A stretch of DNA of 27,415 nt, from positions 1 to 27,415 of the IMG/VR virus record IMGVR_UViG_3300042346_001544. The stretch is one strand, 5' to 3'. The notes below the pieces were generated by a model. The model made no database searches. It was not told the DNA's origin and was given only the letters and a program-made list of their open reading frames with translations. A program made the position numbers and the translations under genes. This document shows positions 21,552-27,415 of the stretch, piece after piece. The DNA comes from a virus. Position 1 is the first letter of the stretch. Each line of letters opens with the position of its first letter.

Positions 21552-21775
21552 TCTTCGTCGGTAATCGATCGCTCAATTTCGACGATCTGCAAACACTGAA
21601 GGAACGTTGACGCGACCTCCTGGACGGTCTCTTTGGGCTCCCCCGCCATCTGGCTCATGACCTCGGCCATGAATCGCATACCGGAGGCAAACGAGGTCGT
21701 GTCGTAGTCCTTGATTTGAGCTGCGATTATGGTCGTGATCTGAGGGGAAAGCTCAACGCTTTTCTGGTGAGTCAT
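21527..21775 (-). CDS. Small hypothetical protein, third gene after dnaG
   Basis: The ATG at 21775 shares ATGA with the stop of the previous gene. The 82 residues are helical and acidic: ELSPQITTIIAAQIKDYDTT, FMAEVMSQMAGEPKETVQEV, then FLQCLQIVEIERSI. No family recognised. The gene is one of a run of overlapping small genes behind dnaG, so a replication-related role is possible. The reading frame is supported by the overlap and the shared strand. Confidence 0.6.
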   Translation of the reverse strand: MTHQKSVELSPQITTIIAAQIKDYDTTSFASGMRFMAEVMSQMAGEPKETVQEVASTFLQCLQIVEIERSITDEDQRSSSIS

Positions 21776-22044
21776 TGATCCACCTCCAGCTTTAGCGTCA
21801 GCTCCAAGGTCAGTCGCCGCAGTTCGATCAGGTCTTTGCTCCGCTTTGCCAGGACGGCGCGACCAGCGATCAACTGAAGCTGAGCAAGCTCACCAAGGTC
21901 TTGGTCTCTTTTCGCCCGTAGTTGCGCTCGCTTCAGTATTTTTTCGAGGGTTTTTGACTGTTCCGCGATCGCTTTTGATTCGTAGGCTAGGTCAAGGCCA
22001 TACCCCTGGAACAAATCGAGGAGTCGTTGCAGTAGCTCGCTCAT
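21772..22044 (-). CDS. Small coiled-coil protein, second gene after dnaG
   Basis: The ATG at 22044 overlaps the stop of the zinc-ribbon gene (TAATG on the coding strand). The 90 residues are almost entirely one helix: LLQRLLDLFQGYGLDLAYES, KTLEKILKRAQLRAKRDQDL, and a C-terminal heptad stretch ELRRLTLELTLKLEV. A coiled-coil or bundle protein is likely. The longer in-frame reading up to 22350 is Arg-rich shadow of the zinc-ribbon gene. No family recognised. Confidence 0.65.
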   Translation of the reverse strand: MSELLQRLLDLFQGYGLDLAYESKAIAEQSKTLEKILKRAQLRAKRDQDLGELAQLQLIAGRAVLAKRSKDLIELRRLTLELTLKLEVDQ

Positions 22045-22400
22045 TACTCTTCCCCCTCTTCCTGGAATCGTATTAGGCTCTCTGAATGCATGAAGTTGTA
22101 GAGCTTTTTCAGGACATGATGCGAACTCCATCCGGCTGCCATCTGACCGGTTTTTCGCTCCACCTTGTTGTCGTACTCGAGGCACTTCTCTGTGACGCCT
22201 AGCAGCAAAAACAAGAGGTCGATTGGAACTGCTATGTCCTGCTTGCCACCCCAATCCACGATCTCGGCAGAGCGACAGTCGGGGCAGATCAAGATAGGAT
22301 CGGCGGGGTCTCCGGCGATAAAGTACGACGCCTCGCCGATATAACCACAATGGCTACATCGCTGAAGCTTGCGGGACTTCGAGTCTTTTTTCTTTGTCAT
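22044..22400 (-). CDS. Zinc-ribbon protein, first gene after dnaG
   Basis: The ATG 22400 overlaps the dnaG stop as ATGA. The 118 residues begin with a basic lead (TKKKDSKSRKLQR), then a zinc ribbon CSHC ... CPDC, then helical DLLFLLLGVTEKCLEYDNKV and a tail rich in Glu. Such ribbons bind nucleic acid or a protein partner. Linked by overlap to the primase, it may bind primer or template or contact DnaG. The start has the motif TCACACCAAA two bases upstream, as at dnaB. The upstream longer frame to 22484 lies inside dnaG and is not preferred. Confidence 0.65.
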   Translation of the reverse strand: MTKKKDSKSRKLQRCSHCGYIGEASYFIAGDPADPILICPDCRSAEIVDWGGKQDIAVPIDLLFLLLGVTEKCLEYDNKVERKTGQMAAGWSSHHVLKKLYNFMHSESLIRFQEEGEE

Positions 22401-24271
22401 GATTTGGTGTGAGTAAAGGTTTGTCGGCGTAGCTGCAATTGCTGGATTGCCATACGATCGGCTTGAATTTCGCGTCGCAGGCATTCCGATAGCTCCGGGT
22501 TACTAAACCCGATATTTTGCATCTTTTCGGTGGTGCGCTGCACCCGATCGTGCCGTCGTTGTTGTTCGATTGTGGCAACAGTTGCGGAGACAAGCTCTTT
22601 ACCATTCTCGATCTGGTGCGCTATAAGCTCGGACATGTCCATCAATGTATTTAGCATTGATGGCGAGACAATCTCGGTGCTGTTGATTAGGTCGGAGATC
22701 GGGTCAGCGCTGTCGCGAACAAGCTGCCACGCCCCTGCCAGCCCCGATTCGGTAAACATCGGCTGCTTCGTTAGCTTCAGGCCATGAAGGTAGCCGATCG
22801 TTCGCTGAATTAGCGGTCTTAGGTCGGGACGATGCAGGAATAAGCGGAATAGTATCACCTCGGGCTCTGCTTGTGGTGATGTTTTCTGAGAAGATTCTTT
22901 GCTGATACTGACGGTTCTGCGTCCTGTCAGCATCTCGCGCTCGATCGCGGCCTGGATTGATGGCAGTTTTGTGTTGTCGCCATTGGCAAGCCAGATCGCG
23001 CATCGCTGAGCGATCTGAGCCCGCACAACCTTGTCTTGCACTGGGAGCAGTAGGGCTCGCATCTGTTGCCAGCATTTTTGGTAGTCACCGCTATCCGCAA
23101 AGTTGTACTTGATCGCAACACGATCAATCCGCCATTCTCGCCACAGCGGCGCTGCCGTGATCGCCGATTGCATCGAATCTGTACCGTACGCACGAACAAA
23201 CTCGTCGGCGTCGAACCCGGCGGGCAACTGAAGTATTCTCAGGTCAATTTCACTAGAACTGGATAGCTTGTTCGATACCAGCTCAATTGTTCGGTTTGCG
23301 GCTTTCTCTCCGGCGCTATCGGAATCGAAGTTTGCGACGATACGTTCGCCAAACCGTAGCAGTTTCTTGATATTGGCTTCCGACATCGCCGTGCCGAGTA
23401 CCGCGACAGCGGAAGATATACCGGCTTCGTGTAGCGCGATCACGTCGAAGTAGCCCTCGACGACGATCGCGGCACCATCGGCGCTAATCGCATCCTTGGC
23501 TCGATCCAGGCCGTACAATGTTCGGCTTTTATCGAACAGGTCGGTTTCTGGTGAGTTCAGGTACTTTGGCTTCTCGTCGCCAAGTGATCGCGCACCAAAG
23601 GCGATCACCCGACCATTTTCGTCTCGGATCGGAACGATGACGCGGTTGCGAAACCGATCGTATCGACGTTTGTTTTCGTTGATCGTGGTCAACCCGGCGG
23701 CATCGATGATTTCGGCATCATGGCCGCGTCGCTGTAGGTAGGTCAGCAACCCATCCCAACTGCTTGGTGCAAATCCGATTTGGTGCCGTGCGACGATATC
23801 GGCGGTGATCCCCCGACCAGCAAGGTACGATCGGGCGTCATTCCCCTCCGGTCGGTTAAGGCACGACTGAAAGTAAGCCACCGAGTCTGACATTGCGCTT
23901 AACATTTGCTGGCGACGCGATCGCTCTCGGCTGTACCGGGCTTGATCTTCCGGGTCTTCTGTCTCAATCGGGATGCCGTAACGATCGGCAAGGCCGGTGA
24001 TTGTCTCGACGAACGAGCTGCGACCTAGCTCTCGAAGAAAGCCAATCGCGTTGCCGCCCTTACCGCAGCCGAAACAGTAGTACATCTGTTTGTCAGGGCT
24101 AACGGAAAAGCTGGGGGACTTCTCTTCATGAAACGGGCAAAGACCAACAAAGCTTCGCCCTGCCTTCTTTAGCACGACATATTCTGAGACAATTTCGTGG
24201 ATGTCAGCACGTTCCTTGACTTGATCGATCGTGGACTGGGCGATTCTCGCCTTGAAACGGGAGTTTTTCAT
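22397..24271 (-). CDS. dnaG: DNA primase DnaG
   Basis: The ATG at 24271 gives 624 residues, normal for DnaG. The N-terminal zinc-binding domain has C45, H48, C66 and C69 (CPFH ... CFGC). The primase core follows with DRYGIP and a TOPRIM domain: VVEGYFDVIAL, then ANFDSDSAGEKAANR. The C-terminal part, about 180 residues, is helical and should bind DnaB. DnaG makes RNA primers at the fork. The element thus encodes both helicase and primase and could replicate with little host help. The 5' neighbour is the divergent serine recombinase; the 3' end overlaps the zinc-ribbon gene in ATGA. In-frame starts up to 24322 would run into the dyad at 24289 and are not preferred. Confidence 0.93.
   Translation of the reverse strand: MKNSRFKARIAQSTIDQVKERADIHEIVSEYVVLKKAGRSFVGLCPFHEEKSPSFSVSPDKQMYYCFGCGKGGNAIGFLRELGRSSFVETITGLADRYGIPIETEDPEDQARYSRERSRRQQMLSAMSDSVAYFQSCLNRPEGNDARSYLAGRGITADIVARHQIGFAPSSWDGLLTYLQRRGHDAEIIDAAGLTTINENKRRYDRFRNRVIVPIRDENGRVIAFGARSLGDEKPKYLNSPETDLFDKSRTLYGLDRAKDAISADGAAIVVEGYFDVIALHEAGISSAVAVLGTAMSEANIKKLLRFGERIVANFDSDSAGEKAANRTIELVSNKLSSSSEIDLRILQLPAGFDADEFVRAYGTDSMQSAITAAPLWREWRIDRVAIKYNFADSGDYQKCWQQMRALLLPVQDKVVRAQIAQRCAIWLANGDNTKLPSIQAAIEREMLTGRRTVSISKESSQKTSPQAEPEVILFRLFLHRPDLRPLIQRTIGYLHGLKLTKQPMFTESGLAGAWQLVRDSADPISDLINSTEIVSPSMLNTLMDMSELIAHQIENGKELVSATVATIEQQRRHDRVQRTTEKMQNIGFSNPELSECLRREIQADRMAIQQLQLRRQTFTHTKS
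22403..22412 (-). promoter_or_regulatory. TCACACCAAA start-site motif
   Basis: TTTGGTGTGA on the plus strand, i.e. TCACACCAAA two bases before the ATG of the zinc-ribbon gene. Together with the ATG, 14 of 15 bases match the dnaB start (13765-13779). It lies within the last codons of dnaG. Confidence 0.4.
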
Positions 24272-24288
24272 CTTGTTGCCTGAACGTA

Positions 24289-24326
24289 TCGTGTGTTGAC
24301 TTATCCAAGGATAGGTATACACACGA
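24289..24326. other. 38-bp imperfect dyad, attP or divergent operator candidate
   Basis: TCGTGTGT (24289-24296) and ACACACGA (24319-24326) are exact reverse complements, and TATCC (24302-24306) with GGATA (24309-24313) share the same centre, the AA at 24307-24308. The site is 45 bases before the serine recombinase gene, in the gap to dnaG. Large serine integrases act on att sites of this size that carry a 2-bp core, commonly next to the integrase gene. Confidence 0.5.
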
Positions 24327-24370
24327 ATGGTTTTCGTGGGTAGTATTAGTCAAAAGTAAGTGGTGAAGCT

Positions 24371-25849
24371 ATGGGGATTCGCGTCGGTTACGCACGAGTA
24401 AGTACCCGAGAACAAGAGGAGAACAGCCATGCGCTAGACCAGCAATGCCGCCAGCTTGAAGTGGCTGGCTGCGAAAAGATCTACCGCGAGGTTGGTTCTC
24501 GATCCAATCCGAACCGAGGCGAGTTCCTTAAGCTCCTTCGTGATTGCAGGAATGGTGGAATTGATGAGGTTGTGGTCGTTCGGATTGATCGCTTTACGGG
24601 GCACGTCCCTACCTTGCTCAATGCGAGCGACGAGCTTGCCGCCTGTGGTGTCGCGCTGCTTTCGCTATACGAAAATATTGATGCTCGAACATCAAGTGGG
24701 GAGTTCATGCTGACTGTCCACGGCGCGTTAGCGAGGGTAGAAGTTCAGCGAATGAGAGAGCGCGTCAAGGATGGGTTCCGAGATCTTCGCAGTCAAGGTC
24801 GTGCTTCTGGATCTACCCCGTTCGGCTATTTTCGGGTGGATGATCAGCTAAAAGCCGATCTAAGGCCGTGGGTTTGCCGTTTGACAGATCGCCCGACCGG
24901 ATCGGATGAACTCTTTGAGGGGCGATCTCGCTGGCAGGTTGCGAGAGAGGTTGTTGGCGCTTTCTTTGAGGGCGGCTCGCTGGGAAAAGCGTTGCGTTTG
25001 CTCTCCCAGTGGTATGGATTCAGGACGTTTCGTGGTATTCGAGGGCGACGGAATAATGACTGGCCGCCACTAACCAAGAGTGGGTTGGCGACCTATTTCC
25101 GCAACCCCATCCTTCGTGGGCATGTCGCCTACCGTCGCGACGAAAATGGGAAAAAATTACCACACGATACGTGGTGGATCGTGATACGCGATCGGTGGCC
25201 TGCCTTGTTATCCGAGATGGAGTACCAGGAGATCGTGCGTACTTTAGGTTTTTTGCGACGGCACAAGCGTTGGGGTGGAACTAAGGTGTATTCGCTGTCC
25301 GGGCTGGTCGCCTGCGAGGAGTGTCGGCACGTCCTGCGGATCAACGTTTCTGGTACCGGGCGAAAGACCGATGGCAGCTATCGAGAGAAAGTGAATTATT
25401 ACTTTCAGTGTCCAGAGGCGGCCATGAAGCTATGTGGGAACCGAAAGCTCATTCGCTTAGATGCTGTCGAGGAGGTCGTGATCGCCGGGTTGAACGATCG
25501 CGCAACAAAGTTAACTCGGGAGCTTACCAGCGGGCTTGCCGAACAGCAAGAGCCGATCGCGCTTCAGGAATTGCGTCGGCAACTGCGCGGTCTGTCCGAG
25601 CTGGGCGAAAATCCCGCACTAGAACAGGCCAGACGCGAATTGCGGAGGCAGATCGACGCTTTGTGCTTGAGCTACGATTCGGATAGCTTGGTGGATACAC
25701 AGCTCGCGGAAGAACTGATTGCTGCGTTTAGCGATCCTGACTTCGTTAGAACATTGCCGTTAGAGGCTAAGCGTCACCTGTTCCTGCGGTTCGTTGATAC
25801 CGTTTTGGTTCGATCGGGGCGGGTCGTCAGTATTGCTTATCGTGTTTGA
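24371..25849 (+). CDS. Large serine recombinase
   Basis: The 492-residue protein begins with a resolvase/invertase domain: YARVSTREQ with the nucleophile Ser11, then VVVVRIDRFTG and a GALARVEVQRMRERVKDG region, ending around 145. The recombinase domain (about 150-300) follows with GSTPFGYFRV and a long Arg-rich part. A zinc ribbon (CEEC ... FQCPEAAMKLCGN) and a C-terminal coiled-coil Arg/Leu-rich part complete the large-serine-integrase layout. It resembles the cyanobacterial XisF type. It can catalyse integration or excision between att sites; the dyad 45 bases upstream may be one. Odd: the DRLxR-like motif reads DRFTG, so the second Arg is lost. Confidence 0.9.
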   Translation: MGIRVGYARVSTREQEENSHALDQQCRQLEVAGCEKIYREVGSRSNPNRGEFLKLLRDCRNGGIDEVVVVRIDRFTGHVPTLLNASDELAACGVALLSLYENIDARTSSGEFMLTVHGALARVEVQRMRERVKDGFRDLRSQGRASGSTPFGYFRVDDQLKADLRPWVCRLTDRPTGSDELFEGRSRWQVAREVVGAFFEGGSLGKALRLLSQWYGFRTFRGIRGRRNNDWPPLTKSGLATYFRNPILRGHVAYRRDENGKKLPHDTWWIVIRDRWPALLSEMEYQEIVRTLGFLRRHKRWGGTKVYSLSGLVACEECRHVLRINVSGTGRKTDGSYREKVNYYFQCPEAAMKLCGNRKLIRLDAVEEVVIAGLNDRATKLTRELTSGLAEQQEPIALQELRRQLRGLSELGENPALEQARRELRRQIDALCLSYDSDSLVDTQLAEELIAAFSDPDFVRTLPLEAKRHLFLRFVDTVLVRSGRVVSIAYRV

Positions 25850-25975
25850 TAGCAATGCGAGTTGGGGGATCTGCGACTGAAGGCAGAAGGTTTTTAGTTC
25901 GAGCATCGTTGGTTGCCGCGCAAACCGGCTCCAGAATTGCGCTCTGGCGATGAGCTGAAGTGTTAAGGGGTGCAT
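25760..25975 (-). CDS. Possible small gene after rusA
   Basis: An ATG at 25975, 11 bases after the rusA stop, gives 71 residues (HPLTLQLIARAQFWSRFARQ, then LELKTFCLQSQIPQLALLSN). The first 42 lie in the 136-bp gap, and the last 29 overlap the end of the convergent recombinase gene. The composition of the first part is plausible for a protein; the second looks like a shadow. A weak AGAGA is upstream. I would treat it as unproven. Confidence 0.25.
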   Translation of the reverse strand: MHPLTLQLIARAQFWSRFARQPTMLELKTFCLQSQIPQLALLSNTISNTDDPPRSNQNGINEPQEQVTLSL

Positions 25976-25985
25976 GATTGTTCTC

Positions 25986-26648
25986 TCAGTAGAGGGAAGA
26001 TTCTTTTGTTTGCCGCGATCGTGGTTTTTTGCCGGTTAGCTCGCAAAGCAACGTTTTTCTGGAAGCAGCTCTTAGTCCAACATCTCGGAGGATATCGCTG
26101 ATCTGCTGTTGCACTGTCTCGTCACCAGCTATTAGCGCCTCAGTGAGTTCTTTGCGGGAAAGTAAGGTCGCTTTGATTTCATCGTAATCAAGACCTCCGG
26201 CGCAATAATCTTTGATCTCGTAGTAAAGATCCTCGTAGTAGAGTTCGCTCAGTGGCTCGATCTCCCCTCGAAGCTCTCTTAGACGCAGGACGGGTTCATC
26301 GTCAATGAGAACAGTAAACCGGGGTTCTTTTTTCTTGTCATAGAAAAGCGTCCCCCGTTCGTCTACGACATGCTTCCAGTTATCCTGATCGAGGATCTTC
26401 GCGTCTTGCAGTGCATCCAAAACCGACCCCACGGTGTTGTCGCTATCGCCGCTGAGCCGGTGCTTCCCGGTTAGGACGACATGAACGGACACAGGGTATC
26501 GAAGGATCGGCGTGAACGAGTCTTGGAACAGGAAAGCTGCGGCACGCTTCCATTCGGTATAGGCCGGAGGCATGTAAGTCGAGTTTTCCGTTACCCGTGG
26601 GCGGGGTTTTGGAATGATCTTTCCCGGAAATGTGGCGGATTGAAGCAT
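25986..26648 (-). CDS. rusA: RusA-type Holliday junction resolvase
   Basis: The ATG 26648 lies 4 bases after the preceding stop and gives 220 residues; a TTG at 26672 is a less likely start. The RusA signature is clear: KPRPRVTENS near the N-terminus, then GDSDNTVGSVLDAL (D68, D70) and KILDQDNWKHV (D87, D89), the acidic residues that bind the metal. RusA is a phage-derived endonuclease that cuts Holliday junctions in pairs. The protein is about 100 residues longer than E. coli RusA (120), with an acidic, Tyr-rich extension (LSELYYEDLYYEIKDY) and a basic tail. The Lys that follows DxDN by three (K76 in RusA) is Gly here. It is the third gene of an overlapping set with the methyltransferase. 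Confidence 0.8.
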   Translation of the reverse strand: MLQSATFPGKIIPKPRPRVTENSTYMPPAYTEWKRAAAFLFQDSFTPILRYPVSVHVVLTGKHRLSGDSDNTVGSVLDALQDAKILDQDNWKHVVDERGTLFYDKKKEPRFTVLIDDEPVLRLRELRGEIEPLSELYYEDLYYEIKDYCAGGLDYDEIKATLLSRKELTEALIAGDETVQQQISDILRDVGLRAASRKTLLCELTGKKPRSRQTKESSLY

Positions 26649-26652
26649 TGGA

Positions 26653-26850
26653 TTAAACCCGGCGATCGTCAAATGCGTCTTCGGCGGCGAGGCGTTTCTC
26701 GGTGTAGCGCTCCAACAGGATCTCCTCCACGTCGTACGATGAGAGCGTTATCGCGATATAACCGAGGCACACGCGAAACGATGGGCGGATCGCGACGTAG
26801 AAGCCGCCCCATTGCGTGGTGTTGATGTTGATCCAGAAAGTTTTCTTCAT
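26653..26850 (-). CDS. Small hypothetical protein, 65 aa
   Basis: The ATG 26850 overlaps the methyltransferase stop in ATGA; the stop is 4 bases before rusA. The 65 residues begin KKTFWININTTQWGGFYVAI, a beta-like stretch rich in aromatics, and end in a charged helix (VEEILLERYTEKRLAAEDAF). No family recognised. Its place in the overlapping block suggests a small partner in DNA processing or methylation. Confidence 0.6.
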   Translation of the reverse strand: MKKTFWININTTQWGGFYVAIRPSFRVCLGYIAITLSSYDVEEILLERYTEKRLAAEDAFDDRRV

Positions 26851-27415
26851 TGGTGTTCGATTTGTTGGTGTACTTGGTTGAGCCGATCAAAAATCCATTC
26901 GATCACCGGCACTGCGATCGAATTGCCGCACATTTTGTACCGTGGCCCGTCCGCCATCGGCTTCCCTTTGTGTTGAACTTGCGTCCAGTTGTCGGGGAAC
27001 CCTTGAAGGCGCTCGCATTCGATCGGGGTCAGGCGGCGGACGACTGGCGACTTTTCAGCGGGGAATGCAATCGCGGGAGGTGCGCCGCCATTCGCCCAGC
27101 TCTTGTTAAACTCGCCCGATCGAAGCGTGGGGGACAGCTCGATCGTTGCGTCGGCTCCGTAGTCTTTTGAGGAAAAGGCTACGACATAGTTCTGCTGCTT
27201 CATTCCCGGCTCTGCCATGATCGCCCCCGCGATCTGACCGTCGCCGCCGATTAGCCGAACCTCGTCGCGGGTATTTTGCTGAAAACAAAACACCGCATGA
27301 CGATCGCCGCTCGTGAGCGTAGGAGACGGATCGCCGACCTTGCCGATCCCTAAGCCGTTTCCAGATCCGTCCCCGTTTCGGGTATCGCCTCCGCCTTGAT
27401 ATCGAGTGGCTTTAT
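26847..27415 (-). CDS. C5 cytosine DNA methyltransferase, C-terminal part
   Basis: The frame is open from the window edge to the stop at 26847, so only the last 188 residues are present and the start and the catalytic Pro-Cys motif lie beyond 27415. Visible signatures are SPTLTSGDRHAV, then RRLTPIECERLQGFPDNW (motif IX-like) and RYKMCGNSIAVPVIEWI (motif X), which close the methyltransferase fold. The enzyme adds a methyl group to carbon 5 of cytosine in a short DNA site that cannot be read from this part. No restriction enzyme is visible alongside it, so it is likely a phage-type orphan enzyme that protects DNA or alters expression. It leads the overlapping set with the 65-aa gene and rusA. 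Confidence 0.9.
   Translation of the reverse strand, partial: KATRYQGGGDTRNGDGSGNGLGIGKVGDPSPTLTSGDRHAVFCFQQNTRDEVRLIGGDGQIAGAIMAEPGMKQQNYVVAFSSKDYGADATIELSPTLRSGEFNKSWANGGAPPAIAFPAEKSPVVRRLTPIECERLQGFPDNWTQVQHKGKPMADGPRYKMCGNSIAVPVIEWIFDRLNQVHQQIEHQ

Noticed and set aside
22354-22605. Minus-strand frame in the 3' part of dnaG
   Set aside because: It overlaps the well-conserved primase in another frame and has no start signal.
1-27415. tRNA, rRNA, insertion sequences or CRISPR arrays
   Set aside because: I looked for cloverleaf-like segments, transposase motifs and regular repeat-spacer units and saw none that hold up by eye.

Overview
The window reads as accessory DNA from a cyanobacterium. 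GCGATCGC and its CGATCG core (the HIP1 octamer) recur across the window in genes and spacers, base composition is about half G+C, and few genes resemble household genes. The content mixes phage functions (a truncated SPP1-gp7/Mu-gpF type minor head protein, a phage-like beta-rich small protein, a RusA-type resolvase, a cytosine methyltransferase, a large serine recombinase) with plasmid functions (an actin-like ParM protein, a ribbon-helix-helix DNA-binding protein, an initiator with origin-like repeats, its own DnaB and DnaG). A phage-plasmid, or a large plasmid with phage modules, fits best. The organism cannot be named from the sequence alone.

Layout. 1-1930: partial minor head protein (minus strand), diverging from two small plus-strand genes of unknown function. 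1920-2782: control region with an RHH gene diverging from a small HTH-like gene, a strong terminator, TGTATTGC operator-like repeats, and a 24-bp inverted repeat just before parM. 2783-9165: one compact plus-strand operon (parM, a small protein with a possible -1 frameshift into a membrane segment, a tail-anchored coiled-coil protein, a membrane protein, an FtsK/HerA-type ATPase, and three small genes of which two encode membrane proteins), ending in a terminator. 9211-11872: a small minus-strand gene facing an SF2 helicase across a perfect 14-bp dyad, then two small ORFs. 11982-16347 (minus): a probable replication module of an unknown gene, a two-winged-helix initiator carrying tandem repeats inside its coding sequence, DnaB and a small overlapping gene. 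16526-21551: a regulator-like gene, small unknown genes, a phage-like structural candidate, a membrane protein and a GGDEF-EAL protein. 21527-24271 (minus): dnaG followed by three small genes with overlapping stops and starts. 24371-25849: large serine recombinase, preceded by a 38-bp dyad that could be attP. 25986-27415 (minus): methyltransferase (partial), small gene, RusA.

How it may work together: the initiator, DnaB, DnaG, the SF2 helicase and RusA would replicate and process the element's DNA. ParM and the DNA-binding proteins would partition it. The parM operon also carries membrane proteins and a DNA-translocase-like ATPase, which suggests a membrane-linked segregation or DNA-transfer machine not described by the usual parMRC layout. 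The serine recombinase gives the element a way to integrate. Function statements rest on motif recognition by eye; no database search was run.
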